A stretch of DNA of 64,000 nucleotides, taken from contig DATJYO010000090.1 in NCBI GenBank assembly GCA_035499555.1, forward strand, positions 124,001 through 188,000. Direction: 5' to 3'. This document shows, one piece after another, positions 37,140 through 46,003 of this stretch. The notes under the pieces are model-generated. The model was not told where the DNA came from and made no database searches. It saw nothing but the letters and a program-made list of their open reading frames with translations. Within the stretch, counting starts at the first letter, position 1; every line of letters starts with the position of its first letter. The position numbers were made by a program, and so were the translations under genes. The stretch is from Bog-159 sp035499555. GTDB lineage: Bacteria > Acidobacteriota > Terriglobia > Bryobacterales > Bryobacteraceae.

Positions 37140-37484
37140 TTACTCCACCGGCCGCAGGAAGCGCTGCATGAGCGCCACGGTGCGCGCCCAATCGTCCTGT
37201 TCGCGCGCGATCTGCTTGCGGCCGGCCTTGGTCAGTTCGTAGAACCTGGCGCGCCGGTTGGCGTCCGAGGCGCCCCAGCGGGACGCGATCCAGCCGCGCT
37301 GCTCCAGCCGCAGCAGGGCGGGATAGAGGGTGCCCTGATTCAGGTCCAGCATGCCGGCGGAGATCTGCCCGATGCGCTGGGCCAGCCCGAAGCCGTGTTG
37401 CGGGCCCATGGCTTCCAGGGTGCGCAGAACCATCAGGTCGAGGGTGCCCTGCAGGAGATCGGTCTTGGAGCTTCTTGTAGACAT
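37140..37484 (-). CDS. PadR-family transcriptional regulator
   Basis: A 114-residue winged-helix repressor. The DNA-binding domain shows KTDLLQGTLDLMVLRTLEAM, HGFGLAQRIG and LNQGTLYPALLRLEQRGWI, the classical PadR order, and ends RARFYELTKAGRKQI. PadR genes directly before ADOP permeases are common in Acidobacteriota, and the pair is probably one operon with autoregulation. The start codon lies 8 bases after a -10 element with a perfect -35, and there is no Shine-Dalgarno. Confidence 0.93.
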   Translation of the reverse strand: MSTRSSKTDLLQGTLDLMVLRTLEAMGPQHGFGLAQRIGQISAGMLDLNQGTLYPALLRLEQRGWIASRWGASDANRRARFYELTKAGRKQIAREQDDWARTVALMQRFLRPVE

Positions 37485-37492
37485 CCAAGAGG

Positions 37493-37521
37493 AGTCTACC
37501 GCCGTTCCTTTAGAATGTCAA
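37493..37521 (-). promoter_or_regulatory. padR-ADOP promoter with start codon 8 bases after the -10
   Basis: On the minus strand a perfect TTGACA (37521-37516) and TAGACT (37498-37493) are separated by 17 bases; the padR ATG follows after 8 more bases. This spacing predicts a leaderless or nearly leaderless mRNA. Confidence 0.6.
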
Positions 37522-37535
37522 GAGGTACGTGGCGC

Positions 37536-39053
37536 TCAAACCGCCTGTAGCGCGGCCAGTTCCGCGGCGGTGGCTTTTTCCACGTCGGCGTGCAGACTGT
37601 GGCCGTGCGCATCCATGGTCACGATGGCGGCGAAGCCCCTGACCCGCAGACGCCACATGGCTTCCGGTACGCCGAATTCCATCAACTCCACGCCGGGCAC
37701 CTCTTCCACCGTGCGCGCGTAGTATTGCGCGGCGCCGCCGATGGCGTTCAGATACACGGCCCCGCATTCCTGGAGCGCGGCCAGCGTCTTGGCGCCCATG
37801 CCGCCTTTGCCGATTACGGCCCGCACGCCGTAGCGGCGGATGACGTCGGCCTGGTACGGCTCCTCCCGGCTGCTGGTCGTGGGACCGGCCGCCTTCACCA
37901 TCCAGCGTTCGCCCTGTTTCAGCATCACCGGACCGCAATGATACAGCACCGCGCCGTGCAGATCCACCGGCGGCGGATTCTTCATCAGGTAGGCGTGGAC
38001 GTTGTCGCGTCCGGTGAACATCTCGCCATTGATGAGGACCACGTCGCCGACTTGCAGGGCGCGCACCGCGGCTTCGGTGAGCGGCGCGGTCAGCACCACT
38101 TCGCGGCCGGTGAGCGGGAAACCCTCGGCTTGGGCCATGCGCTCCACGGGACGGCTGGGATCGCGGTAGAGCCATTCGAGGATGGCGCCGTCCGACGCCT
38201 CGAGACGCACGCCCAGGCGGCGGAAGGCCCAGCAATCGTACGCCACCGAGACGAAAAAGCTGGCCGGCAGCCGGTTGGCGGCGGCGATCTTGCATCCGAT
38301 CAGGGAAGCCTTGCCGCCGAAGCCCATGGCCCCCACGCCCAGCTTGTTGGCCTCTTCCATGATTTCGGATTCCAGCCTGGCCAGCACGGGATTGGGGTTC
38401 ACATCGTCGAGCGTGCGAAATAGCTGGGCCTTGGCCAGTTCGTAGCCGTGCGCGCGGTCGCTTCCGATGCACACGCCCAGGGCCCCCGGCGCGCATCCCT
38501 GGCCCTGCGCCTGCCACACCGCGTGCAGCAGACACTTGCGGACGCCCTCCAGGTTGCGGTCGGCGCGCCCGAGATGATCGAGATTACAGGGCAGGGAGTA
38601 CTGGATATTCTTGTTCTCGCAGCCGCCGCCCTTCAGGATCAGCCTGATCTCGATATCGTTCCGTTCCCACTGCTCGAAGTGCATCACCGGAGTTTCCGTG
38701 CCCAGGTTGTTGCCGCTGTTCTTGCCGGTGAGCGAATCGACCGAATTCGGACGCAGCTTGCCCTGGCGCGTGGCCTCGGCGATGGCCTGCCGGATAGCGT
38801 GCTTGATCTCCAGTTGATTCACGCCGACCGGCGTGTGGACAACGAAGGTGGGCATGCCCGTGTCCTGGCAGATGGGACCTTCGTCGTCGTGCGCCATATC
38901 GATGTTGGACAGAATGATATTCAGCGCTTGGGCGGATTGGGTGCCGGGCGTCTCCGCGGCGGCCGTGAGCGACATGGCAGTGCGCACATCCGGCGGGAGA
39001 TTCGTGGACGTCTGGGTGATGAGCTCGAGCAGGCTAGCGGCGAGAAATTCCAT
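37536..39053 (-). CDS. Fumarate hydratase, class I (iron-sulfur)
   Basis: Interconverts fumarate and malate in the TCA cycle using an oxygen-sensitive 4Fe-4S cluster. The single-chain 505-residue protein joins the alpha domain (PICQDTGMPTFVVHTPVG; SGNNLGTETPVMHFEQW; GGGCENKNIQYSLP; GALGVCIGSDRAHGYELAK) and the beta domain (LINGEMFTGRDNVHAYL; KAAGPTTSSREEPYQADVI; AVIGKGGMG). Conserved Cys residues for the cluster are present in QDTG, CENK and CIGSDR surroundings. It is a monocistronic gene; a TAAAAT -10-like element and a GGAAC ribosome-binding-site-like sequence lie upstream. Confidence 0.95.
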   Translation of the reverse strand: MEFLAASLLELITQTSTNLPPDVRTAMSLTAAAETPGTQSAQALNIILSNIDMAHDDEGPICQDTGMPTFVVHTPVGVNQLEIKHAIRQAIAEATRQGKLRPNSVDSLTGKNSGNNLGTETPVMHFEQWERNDIEIRLILKGGGCENKNIQYSLPCNLDHLGRADRNLEGVRKCLLHAVWQAQGQGCAPGALGVCIGSDRAHGYELAKAQLFRTLDDVNPNPVLARLESEIMEEANKLGVGAMGFGGKASLIGCKIAAANRLPASFFVSVAYDCWAFRRLGVRLEASDGAILEWLYRDPSRPVERMAQAEGFPLTGREVVLTAPLTEAAVRALQVGDVVLINGEMFTGRDNVHAYLMKNPPPVDLHGAVLYHCGPVMLKQGERWMVKAAGPTTSSREEPYQADVIRRYGVRAVIGKGGMGAKTLAALQECGAVYLNAIGGAAQYYARTVEEVPGVELMEFGVPEAMWRLRVRGFAAIVTMDAHGHSLHADVEKATAAELAALQAV

Positions 39054-39121
39054 ATATCGGTTCCGTAAGTTCTATTTTAGCGGACCGATCGCGCCGGATC
39101 ATCGGGACGGTTGCCTTGGGG

Positions 39122-39150
39122 GCGGGCCATCGGTTCTACCGGTGGCCCGC
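39122..39150. terminator. Strong hairpin between the PEGA gene and the fumarase gene
   Basis: A 13-base-pair stem (starting GCGGGCC, ending GGCCCGC, with one G-T pair) closes a 3-base loop at 39135-39137. The run of T lies on the plus strand, so for the minus-strand PEGA transcript, which meets it 23 bases after the stop, it is a hairpin without a good U-tract. Confidence 0.45.
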
Positions 39151-39173
39151 GTCTTTTGCGATACCGCGTGGAA

Positions 39174-39707
39174 CTAGGACTTGCCGGCGTGCACCACCAC
39201 CGTGCCGTCGGCTTTCAAGTCGACTTTCTGCTCCGCGACCGGCGCACCGCTCACGGAGACGACCTTGACGGTGTATTCGCCGGCAGGCAGCAGCAGGCCC
39301 TGCGCGAAGTTGTCGAACTCGTCCACATGGCCCATATAGCCGCCATTGACGTAGACCGCCGCGTACTTCTCGGCGCCCTCGACCCGCAGCCGGCCAAACG
39401 GACCCTTAGGCTCCGGCAGCCGCTTCATATCCACTCTCACCGTAACTGCCTTCTTGGCCACCACCGTGACCTTGCTGGTGGCGCTCTCGTAGCGCGGCTC
39501 GCGTACGGTGATGGTGTGTTCGCCGGCCTCCACCGGGTAGCCCCGGGTAATGCCGAAGTTCGCGGCCGGACCTACGTATTTGTCGTCCACGAATACGCCG
39601 GCGCGGCCCGTCGGGGCCTTCACCTTCACGGTGCCGGTTTCGCCGAATGCTAAGCTGCCCGCGATCAGCAGAACGCCGGCCGCGGCCAAAATCGAAGTGG
39701 TCTTCAT
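39174..39707 (-). CDS. Exported PEGA-domain protein
   Basis: A 177-residue protein with a signal peptide (LAAAGVLLIAGSLAFGE) and two or three PEGA repeats: VDDKYVGPAANFGITRGYPV, VEAGEHTITVREPRYESATS and VYVNGGYMGHVDEFDNFAQG. PEGA repeats are beta-strand modules in secreted or membrane-attached proteins, often on the cell surface. The ATG at 39707 is preceded by GAGGAG. It follows the DUF481 gene by 25 bases on the same strand and probably shares its sigma-54 promoter. Confidence 0.85.
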   Translation of the reverse strand: MKTTSILAAAGVLLIAGSLAFGETGTVKVKAPTGRAGVFVDDKYVGPAANFGITRGYPVEAGEHTITVREPRYESATSKVTVVAKKAVTVRVDMKRLPEPKGPFGRLRVEGAEKYAAVYVNGGYMGHVDEFDNFAQGLLLPAGEYTVKVVSVSGAPVAEQKVDLKADGTVVVHAGKS

Positions 39708-39732
39708 GGTTAGTCTCCTCTTGTTTGTGGAA

Positions 39733-40836
39733 TTATTTGAGTGCATAAGTGAACCCGGCCGTAAACTGGAATGAATTCTTCTTGAAACCAGGCGGCGGAT
39801 CGTTCAGGAACGTATCGAGCGACGCCAGCGCGAGGCTCAGCCGCTTGCGCACCGGAACCGTCAGGGTGACGCTGGCGGTTCCGAAATACGCGCTGGTATT
39901 GTTCCAAGCGGGTGTCGCCGAGAACTGCTGGCTCAACAGAATGCCTTTCTGGAACTTGCGCGTGTAAATCTCCGAGAAGGTCGAACCCACCAGGCTCTGA
40001 TTCGAGGCATTCTCCTGGAAGCTCTGGTGGATATAAGACGCCGCGGCCTTGAGATCCAGTTCGGCGGCGGCGGTCTTGTATACGGTCCAGCCCAAGCCGC
40101 CGCCATAGGTCTGCTGCAGATCCAGACCTTGCGAAAAGTTATGATCGAAGGCGGCATTGCCGAATCCAAACAGGCGCGCGGAGAAGTACTTGTCTTCCTC
40201 GGCATCCCCGTGGTAGATGGCGGTCTTGATATCCTGCAGGCCGGGCTGGCTCACTTTGCCGTAAGCCGCGCTGAAGTCGAATAGCGTGCGGGTGCTCGGA
40301 TCCAGCCAGCTCACGCCGGGCGCGGTACGCGCCAGGCTGATGCCGCCGGTGAAGGTGCGCGCGTTCTGGGTGGCTTCCACCAGGCTGAGTCCCGCCGTCA
40401 CCGTGCCGCCCCAGTCGCTCCAGAAGCTCTCGTTGTTGTTGATCGCTTTTTCAAACGCCGGCTGGTCCATTACGAAGCCCGTATCCGGCACGGGGACGGT
40501 CCGCGGAGCGCCCGCCGCCGGCGTCACCGCGATCTTCTGGTCGGTCATGGTGAGATTGCCCGCCGGCACCTGGCCGAGGTCCATATGCTTGTGCAGTTTG
40601 GCGTTCTTGCCGACCACCGCGTACGGCGACGCAGTGCGCAGTTCCTGGACCTTACTCCAGTCCACGGTCACTTCTCCGGCCATGTCACTCTTGAAAGTGA
40701 CCGCGCCGCCCTTGGCACTCACCAGGTGGCCGATCAGTTTCTCGCCATCCGTGAATATCAACACATCCGGCTGCGGTTTGTTCGCCCCACCGGTCTGGGA
40801 GAACAGCAGCGTGCTCCCAAACGTCGCATAGAGCAT
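39733..40836 (-). CDS. DUF481/YdiY-like outer-membrane protein
   Basis: A 367-residue protein. The N-terminal part has a signal-like start (LYATFGSTLLFSQ) and a soluble beta domain (DGEKLIGHLVSAKGGAVTFK, EVTVDWSKVQELR); the C-terminal about 210 residues form alternating beta strands typical of the DUF481 barrel (TVTAGLSLVEATQNARTFTG; ending FQFTAGFTYALK with a terminal aromatic pattern). I chose the ATG at 40836 because the signal-like segment begins there and a sigma-54-type promoter ends at 40894; the frame can be extended to 40965, which would place the promoter inside the gene. Confidence 0.75.
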   Translation of the reverse strand: MLYATFGSTLLFSQTGGANKPQPDVLIFTDGEKLIGHLVSAKGGAVTFKSDMAGEVTVDWSKVQELRTASPYAVVGKNAKLHKHMDLGQVPAGNLTMTDQKIAVTPAAGAPRTVPVPDTGFVMDQPAFEKAINNNESFWSDWGGTVTAGLSLVEATQNARTFTGGISLARTAPGVSWLDPSTRTLFDFSAAYGKVSQPGLQDIKTAIYHGDAEEDKYFSARLFGFGNAAFDHNFSQGLDLQQTYGGGLGWTVYKTAAAELDLKAAASYIHQSFQENASNQSLVGSTFSEIYTRKFQKGILLSQQFSATPAWNNTSAYFGTASVTLTVPVRKRLSLALASLDTFLNDPPPGFKKNSFQFTAGFTYALK

Positions 40837-40893
40837 GAATTCTGAAAACTTACTAATCAATCGAAATCTCCGGGTATTCGGTTGTGACGAAAA

Positions 40894-40909
40894 TGCACTT
40901 ACGATGCCA
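40894..40909 (-). promoter_or_regulatory. Sigma-54 (-24/-12) promoter for the DUF481-PEGA genes
   Basis: On the minus strand the sequence TGGCATCGTAAGTGCA matches the consensus TGGCACGNNNNTTGCA at 9 of the 12 defined positions; GG and GC are at exactly the required spacing. The predicted start (near 40883) is about 47 bases before the DUF481 ATG. It lies just downstream of a gene for a sigma-54-dependent response regulator. Confidence 0.6.
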
Positions 40910-40961
40910 GGCAAATCCGGCCGCGCAAGCGGTTTTGCGTCGGTTTTCGAGGGGCGGGATC

Positions 40962-42338
40962 TCACGATTGAGATTCGCCCGCCGCAGTCGTCTCAGTTCG
41001 TGGACCTAGCAGGCGGTATAAGGTGGCACGGCTCACGCCGAGCACTTCCGCCGTGCGCAACTTGTTGCCTCCAAAATACTCTAGCACCTTGCGGGCGTGG
41101 ATGCGCTGGATCTCCTCGACGGACACCAGGTCGATCCCGGCGCTATCCGCGGATGTCTCCTTCTGAAAGTTGTCCGGCAGATCCGCCACGTCTATCTCGC
41201 CGGTTTCCGCCATCATGCAGGCGTAGCCGATGGCGTTTTCGAGCTCCCGCACATTGCCAGGCCAGTGGTAGCGGACCAGCACGGCTTCGGCCCGGCGCGT
41301 GAGTCCATCCACCGGCTTGCCATAGACGCCGCTGAAGTGATCCACAAAATGACGCAGCAAAAGCGGCAGATCCTCCTTGCGGGCGGCCAGCGGCGGCAGT
41401 TTGATTTCCACCATGGCCAGCCGGAAGAACAGGTCTTCGCGAAAACGCTTCTCTTCCACCAGCGCGCGCAGATCGCAGTTGGTGGCAGCTACGATGCGCA
41501 CGTTCACTTTACGCAAACCGGGGGAGCCGAGCCGCTGGATCTCCTGGTTCTGCACCGCGCGCAGCAACTTGGCCTGTGCGGCCAGCGGCAGTTCGCCGAT
41601 CTCGTCCAAAAACAGGACGCCGCCGCTGGCATGCTCGAACACGCCGGCCTGATCGTGGGTCGCGCCGGTGAACGAACCGCGGGTATGCCCGAACAGCTCG
41701 CTCTCCACCAGGTTCTCCGGGATCGCCGCGCAGTTGCACACCACGAACGGTCCGGAGACGGCCGGGCTCAAACGGTACAGCGCGCGGGCTACCATCTCTT
41801 TGCCGGTGCCGGTGGCGCCCGTCACCAGCGCGGTGCGGAAGTGCGGCGCCACCCGGCTGATGCGCGCGAACGCCTCCAGCATCAGCGGGCTGCGCCCAAT
41901 GATGCCTTCAAACCGGCAGGCTTCCATCAGCTCCGCGTCCAGACGGCTGGCCTTCTGGCGGCGTTCGGCCTCGGCCAACAGGCGCTCCACCCGCGCGCGC
42001 AGGCGCTCGATATCCAGCGGTTTATTGAGATAGTCGCAAGCGCCTTTCTGGATGGCTTCCACGGCCGACTCGGTCGAATAGTAGGCCGTCATCAGAATCA
42101 CGTCGATCGACGGATCGTCCGCCACGATCCGCTCCAGAACTTCCATGCCGGACAGGCCCGGCATCATCAGGTCCACCAGCACGATGCGCGGACGGTTGCG
42201 GCGCACCATTTCCAGCCCTACGGCGGGATCTTCCGCGGTGTGCACATCGATGTCGAACCGCTTCAGCGCGGCTTTGATCAAGGCCAGCGATTGCGGATCG
42301 TCGTCGATGGCGATCAAGGACAGGCGCGGAAGGTTCAT
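40962..42338 (-). CDS. NtrC-type sigma-54-dependent response regulator
   Basis: A 458-residue response regulator with three domains. The receiver domain (1-about 120) carries the phosphoacceptor Asp56 in IVLVDLMMPGLSG. The AAA+ domain has Walker A GATGTGKE and VFFDE-like Walker B (GVLFLDEIGEL), and the sigma-54 contact loop reads GSFTGA (common variant of GAFTGA). A Fis-type helix-turn-helix ends the protein (LRTAEVLGVSRATLYRLL). It activates sigma-54 promoters when phosphorylated. Its ATG overlaps the kinase stop by 4 bases, so the kinase is its likely partner; a matching promoter lies 53 bases after its stop. Confidence 0.95.
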   Translation of the reverse strand: MNLPRLSLIAIDDDPQSLALIKAALKRFDIDVHTAEDPAVGLEMVRRNRPRIVLVDLMMPGLSGMEVLERIVADDPSIDVILMTAYYSTESAVEAIQKGACDYLNKPLDIERLRARVERLLAEAERRQKASRLDAELMEACRFEGIIGRSPLMLEAFARISRVAPHFRTALVTGATGTGKEMVARALYRLSPAVSGPFVVCNCAAIPENLVESELFGHTRGSFTGATHDQAGVFEHASGGVLFLDEIGELPLAAQAKLLRAVQNQEIQRLGSPGLRKVNVRIVAATNCDLRALVEEKRFREDLFFRLAMVEIKLPPLAARKEDLPLLLRHFVDHFSGVYGKPVDGLTRRAEAVLVRYHWPGNVRELENAIGYACMMAETGEIDVADLPDNFQKETSADSAGIDLVSVEEIQRIHARKVLEYFGGNKLRTAEVLGVSRATLYRLLGPRTETTAAGESQS

Positions 42339-43918
42339 GACGCTAACGGGGCCCTCGCCCGCCGGCACAACGGCTCGATGGCGGCCAGCAGCACCGCGCG
42401 GTCCGCTACCGGTTTGGCGAGGTATTGATCGAATCCGGCAGCCAGGAATCTCTCCCGATCGCCGGTCATCGCGTGCGCCGAAACGGCGATCACCGGAATG
42501 TTGCGCAACGGCAACTCGGCCCGCATGCGCCGCAGCACTTCGATGCCGTCCATACCCGGCAAGGCGATGTCCAGCAGCACCACGTCGGGTGGCTGGCGGC
42601 GGAACGCTTCCAGCGCTTCCGCGCCATTCTCGTAGACCGATATGGGATAGACAGATTTCAGCATGGCCTCGAACAAGGCGCGATTGGCGCCGTTGTCCTC
42701 CACCACCGCGACGCGTACGTCCGGGCGCGCGACGGCCGGGGCGGCGGGCATCGGATCGGCGTGCAGGTCCGCTGCCGGCTCCAGCCGGCTGACGGTCTGC
42801 GGCAGGGTGACGACAAAGCGGCTGCCCAGTCCCGGTTCGCTGTACGCGCGGATCTCGCCTCCGTGCTGTTCCACCAGCCGCTTGGTGATGGCCAGCCCCA
42901 GCCCGGCGCCTTCGCGTATGCCCTTGGTCCCGCTGCCCACCTGGTGGAACTTCTGGAAAATCGCATCCAGCTCTTCCCGCGGGATACCGATACCGGTGTC
43001 GGTGACGGCGATGGTCCACAGTTCGGGCGTGGCGGTGGCATCCAGACGGACTTCGCCGGTAGTGGGCGTGAACTTGATGGCGTTGCTCAGCAGGTTATAC
43101 AGAATCTGCTTGAAGCGTATGCGATCCGCGAAGATCTGGCTGCCGGCGGAGCGGCCGGTGATCAGCCGTACGCCCTTGTCGCGCGCCAGCGGGCGGACGG
43201 TATACAGCACTTCGTTCAGCGCGTCGTCCAGGGGAAACAGCTCGCGCGCCAGTTCCAGGCGGCCGGCTTCGATCTTCGAGAGATCGAGAATATCGTTGAT
43301 GAGATCCAACAGGTGGCGGGAGGCGCGCGCCACGTGGGCCACGTAGGTCTGCTGTTCCGCGTTGAGCGGCCCGGCGCTCTCCTCGGCCAGCAGGCTGGAG
43401 AACCCGATGATGGCGTTGAGCGGGGTGCGCAGCTCGTGGCTCATGCTGGCCAGAAACTCGTTCTTGAGCTGGTTGATCCGTTCCACCTCGCGATTGCGCA
43501 TCTCCACCTGCAGCTTGGCGTCGGCCAGGTCGCGGGTCACTTTGCCCAGCCGCTCGTAAGAGAGGCTGGTCTCGCGCGCTTGCTGCAGGGCGGCGCGCCG
43601 GACTTCGAACTCCTCGCCCAGCCGGTGGATCAACAACACCGTATGGCCGTCGATCTGACTGGCCCACGCCTCCAGGCCACAATCCGGGCCGTTGCCGTCC
43701 CGCTCGGTCCACACACCGGAGTAACGCTGCTCGCCCGGTCCGGGGACGGTCGTCAGAAACTCGGCCAGATACGGTGCATTGCGCACGTCGCCATCGGGGA
43801 ACAGCCGTGGAAACCAGTCGGGTATCTGCCCGATGGCCGCAAAGCCATCAGCATTCTCCTCCAGCACCACGATGTCGAGCACGGAGAGGGCGGCTTGGGC
43901 AACGGATGGCTCTATCAT
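42335..43918 (-). CDS. Hybrid histidine kinase with C-terminal receiver
   Basis: A 527-residue soluble kinase. The first about 110 residues form a PAS-like sensor (DIVVLEENADGF; IGQIPDWFPRLF) with no membrane helix, then a coiled coil. The HisKA domain has the phosphoacceptor His161 in SMSHELRTPLNAIIGF; the HATPase domain has NLLSNAIKFTP, DTGIGIP and GAGLGLAI. A receiver domain follows (VVEDNGANRALFEA; VLLDIALPGMDG). Signals therefore probably arrive in the cytoplasm, perhaps from the GTPase just upstream. Stop and start codons overlap with both neighbours (ATGA). Confidence 0.95.
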   Translation of the reverse strand: MIEPSVAQAALSVLDIVVLEENADGFAAIGQIPDWFPRLFPDGDVRNAPYLAEFLTTVPGPGEQRYSGVWTERDGNGPDCGLEAWASQIDGHTVLLIHRLGEEFEVRRAALQQARETSLSYERLGKVTRDLADAKLQVEMRNREVERINQLKNEFLASMSHELRTPLNAIIGFSSLLAEESAGPLNAEQQTYVAHVARASRHLLDLINDILDLSKIEAGRLELARELFPLDDALNEVLYTVRPLARDKGVRLITGRSAGSQIFADRIRFKQILYNLLSNAIKFTPTTGEVRLDATATPELWTIAVTDTGIGIPREELDAIFQKFHQVGSGTKGIREGAGLGLAITKRLVEQHGGEIRAYSEPGLGSRFVVTLPQTVSRLEPAADLHADPMPAAPAVARPDVRVAVVEDNGANRALFEAMLKSVYPISVYENGAEALEAFRRQPPDVVLLDIALPGMDGIEVLRRMRAELPLRNIPVIAVSAHAMTGDRERFLAAGFDQYLAKPVADRAVLLAAIEPLCRRARAPLAS

Positions 43919-44424
43919 TCCTTCGCCTCAAGCATCTTTCTGGCCAGACTCAGGAACAGGTCCTCCACGCCGCGGCCGTCCCTGGCGCTGGTGCGCACGC
44001 AAGTCCAGCCGCGCCGCAGCAATGGATCGATGGCCGCCTCGGAAATCTCCCATCCGGATGCCAGATCCGCCTTGTTCAGAGCCAGGACAAACGGGACTGG
44101 TCCCGTCTCATGCGTGATGCGGCGTTCCAGCGAGAGAGCGGTTTCGAGCGTGTGGGAGCGGCAGCCATCCACCACCAGGATGAAACCCGCCGCGCCGCGC
44201 AGGTGCGCCGGGCGCACCTGCGCCAGGTCGTCCTCGCCGGCCAAATCCCAAAGCAGCAGGGTGAGTTCCTGACCGTCAGCCTGCACCACTTTCTTGTCGA
44301 TCTTGACGCCTACGGTGGTCTGATAGCGCTCGTCGAAAATACTCTCGACAAACCGGCGCACCAGGCTGGTCTTCCCGACGGCAAAGGATCCGGCCATACA
44401 GATTTTCTTCTGCAAGGGAGGCAT
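43915..44424 (-). CDS. Ras/Rab-like small GTPase
   Basis: A 169-residue single-domain GTPase. P-loop GSFAVGKTS (12-20), switch I Thr37 in YQTTVGVK, switch II D60-L-A-G-E-D65, base-binding NKAD (117-120) and TSA (145-147) are all present. The catalytic Gln of Ras (Q61 in DTAGQE) is Glu64 here. It is therefore a Ras-superfamily protein of the prokaryotic Rab-like groups, not a classical MglA (MglA's own motifs differ). Its 4-base overlaps with the kinase and OmpA-type genes point to one pathway, with the OmpA protein's roadblock-like domain as candidate partner. Confidence 0.92.
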   Translation of the reverse strand: MPPLQKKICMAGSFAVGKTSLVRRFVESIFDERYQTTVGVKIDKKVVQADGQELTLLLWDLAGEDDLAQVRPAHLRGAAGFILVVDGCRSHTLETALSLERRITHETGPVPFVLALNKADLASGWEISEAAIDPLLRRGWTCVRTSARDGRGVEDLFLSLARKMLEAKE

Positions 44425-45977
44425 CAGGATCCACCCACCACGCGAAAGGTCACGGACCGGCGCACGGCGCCCGGATCCTCCGTGGTTCCAGGGCCCGGCG
44501 CTTCCCCGGTCCCCCCGCCCCGCGCGGAAAGCCGCGCGGCAGGTACACCCGCGGCGGCCAGAGCCGCGGCCACGCGATCCGCACGCGTCTGGGCCAACAC
44601 GGCATTGTGCTGTTCCGTGCCGGAATCGTCGGTATGGCCCAGCACCTCGATCCGTATGCTCTGCTGGACCGCGGCGGCCCGGCGGAACAGATCGCGTATG
44701 TCCGCCGCCACGCCGCCCACGACCGTCAACTGTTCCGGCGTGATGCGCGACTGGTCGAAGGCAAAATAGAGCGCCAGCCGCTCGAGCGCCGCGCGGCGGG
44801 TCTCGAATTCGCGCACGGCGGCGAATTGCGGCTGGCCGGAGAAATAAGGCTCCCAGTGCAGACTGACCTGATCCGGGGCGATCCCGCTGGCCGCCAGCAG
44901 CGCGCGGCCGTCCGGGGCCAGCGGATCGCGCAGGCCCGTGATCTGGTAGCGTCCGCCATGCTTCTCCGCCGCGATCACCACGATCCCGGGCTGCTGCCGC
45001 AAGCTGCCGACGTAGGCCTCCCATCGGCGATGCGCCCGGATGGAGAAAAACAGCCATACACCGAGCGCGATCAGGATCACCGCCGGCGCCAGCCAGAGCA
45101 GCGGCGAATTCCTTTTCGCCGCCGCTGGCGCCTTGCCAAGCAGGCAGGCATCCAGATCCGGCGCGCAGGTTTTGAATGGCGAGGCGTCGCCCTCGAAACG
45201 CTCCAGATCCGCGGCGCGGTCGAGCGAGATGCGCCACAGCGTATCCTGCAGGACCTGTTGCAGTTCCCGGGGAGCGGCGCCGCGTACCACCGCCGCCAGG
45301 ATGGCCTGCGAGCCGTGCTGGATCCAGACGCTGAATTCGCCTACCTGCGCCGTTTCGAGTTGCGCATTTTCCGGCGCGCCGAACGAATCGCGCACGAAGT
45401 CCTGGATGGCGGTGAGCATGGCGGAAACCAGGTCGGCATCCTTCACCACCACCGCGGACGCTTCGCGGTGCAGCAGCAGCAACCCGGTCTTGCGATGGAT
45501 CAGGAACACCTGCTCGACACGGTACAGCAGGCTGCGCAACAGCAGGATTTCGCCGAAGGATTTGCCCGTGCGCCAGGCCTCCAGCCGCCAGCGCAGGCCG
45601 CGCAGAGAGACGCTCTGCTCCACCAGTTGGTTGAGCGTGAGCATCATGTTTTGCAGCGCGGACGCCACCGCCTTGCGCACCGCCGAGCCGATGACCGGAT
45701 GCAGCGCGTCGGCCAGCATGCGCGGATCGCGCTGGACCGAAACACGGATGCTCTCTTCTACGATGGGGTGCAGCGCCAGGCGCAGCTTGCGATCTTTGCT
45801 GCGCAGCCGGATGGCTTCCGGCAGCACTCGGCCGAGATCCTGCAGGATGCGCGCGGGATCGTCCAGCCGGCGCCGGATATCGGCAAGCTGTTCGCGTTCC
45901 GGCCCGACCAGCAGGCTCCGCAGCTCGGCAAAGGCGTTCGCCGAGCCATGGCCGTTCCCTTGAGGTTCATCAGGCAT
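44424..45977 (-). CDS. Membrane-spanning OmpA-domain protein with cytoplasmic roadblock/longin-like region
   Basis: A 517-residue protein without a signal peptide. Residues about 1-280 appear cytoplasmic: an Arg-rich helical part, then an alpha/beta segment resembling roadblock/longin folds (EQVFLIHRKTGLLLLH; VSAMLTAIQDFVRDSF; FSVWIQHGSQAILAAVVRG). One membrane helix follows (LLWLAPAVILIALGVWLFF, about 285-303). The periplasmic part ends in an OmpA domain (IRIEVLGHTDDSGTEQHNAV; TRADRVAAAL; RRSVTFRV) that should bind peptidoglycan. It shares one base with the GTPase gene (TGATG). Roadblock-fold proteins commonly bind small GTPases, so it may link a cytoplasmic GTPase to the cell wall. The fold assignment is by eye and moderate. 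Confidence 0.8.
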   Translation of the reverse strand: MPDEPQGNGHGSANAFAELRSLLVGPEREQLADIRRRLDDPARILQDLGRVLPEAIRLRSKDRKLRLALHPIVEESIRVSVQRDPRMLADALHPVIGSAVRKAVASALQNMMLTLNQLVEQSVSLRGLRWRLEAWRTGKSFGEILLLRSLLYRVEQVFLIHRKTGLLLLHREASAVVVKDADLVSAMLTAIQDFVRDSFGAPENAQLETAQVGEFSVWIQHGSQAILAAVVRGAAPRELQQVLQDTLWRISLDRAADLERFEGDASPFKTCAPDLDACLLGKAPAAAKRNSPLLWLAPAVILIALGVWLFFSIRAHRRWEAYVGSLRQQPGIVVIAAEKHGGRYQITGLRDPLAPDGRALLAASGIAPDQVSLHWEPYFSGQPQFAAVREFETRRAALERLALYFAFDQSRITPEQLTVVGGVAADIRDLFRRAAAVQQSIRIEVLGHTDDSGTEQHNAVLAQTRADRVAAALAAAGVPAARLSARGGGTGEAPGPGTTEDPGAVRRSVTFRVVGGS

Positions 45978-46003
45978 GGCGTTCGCGGCCCGCCGCGTGC
46001 CGC

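Noticed and set aside
35004..37550. An 848-codon plus-strand frame opposite the ADOP permease and padR
   Set aside because: Antisense shadow; composition is dominated by Arg, Gly, His and Ala and both genes on the other strand are clearly real.
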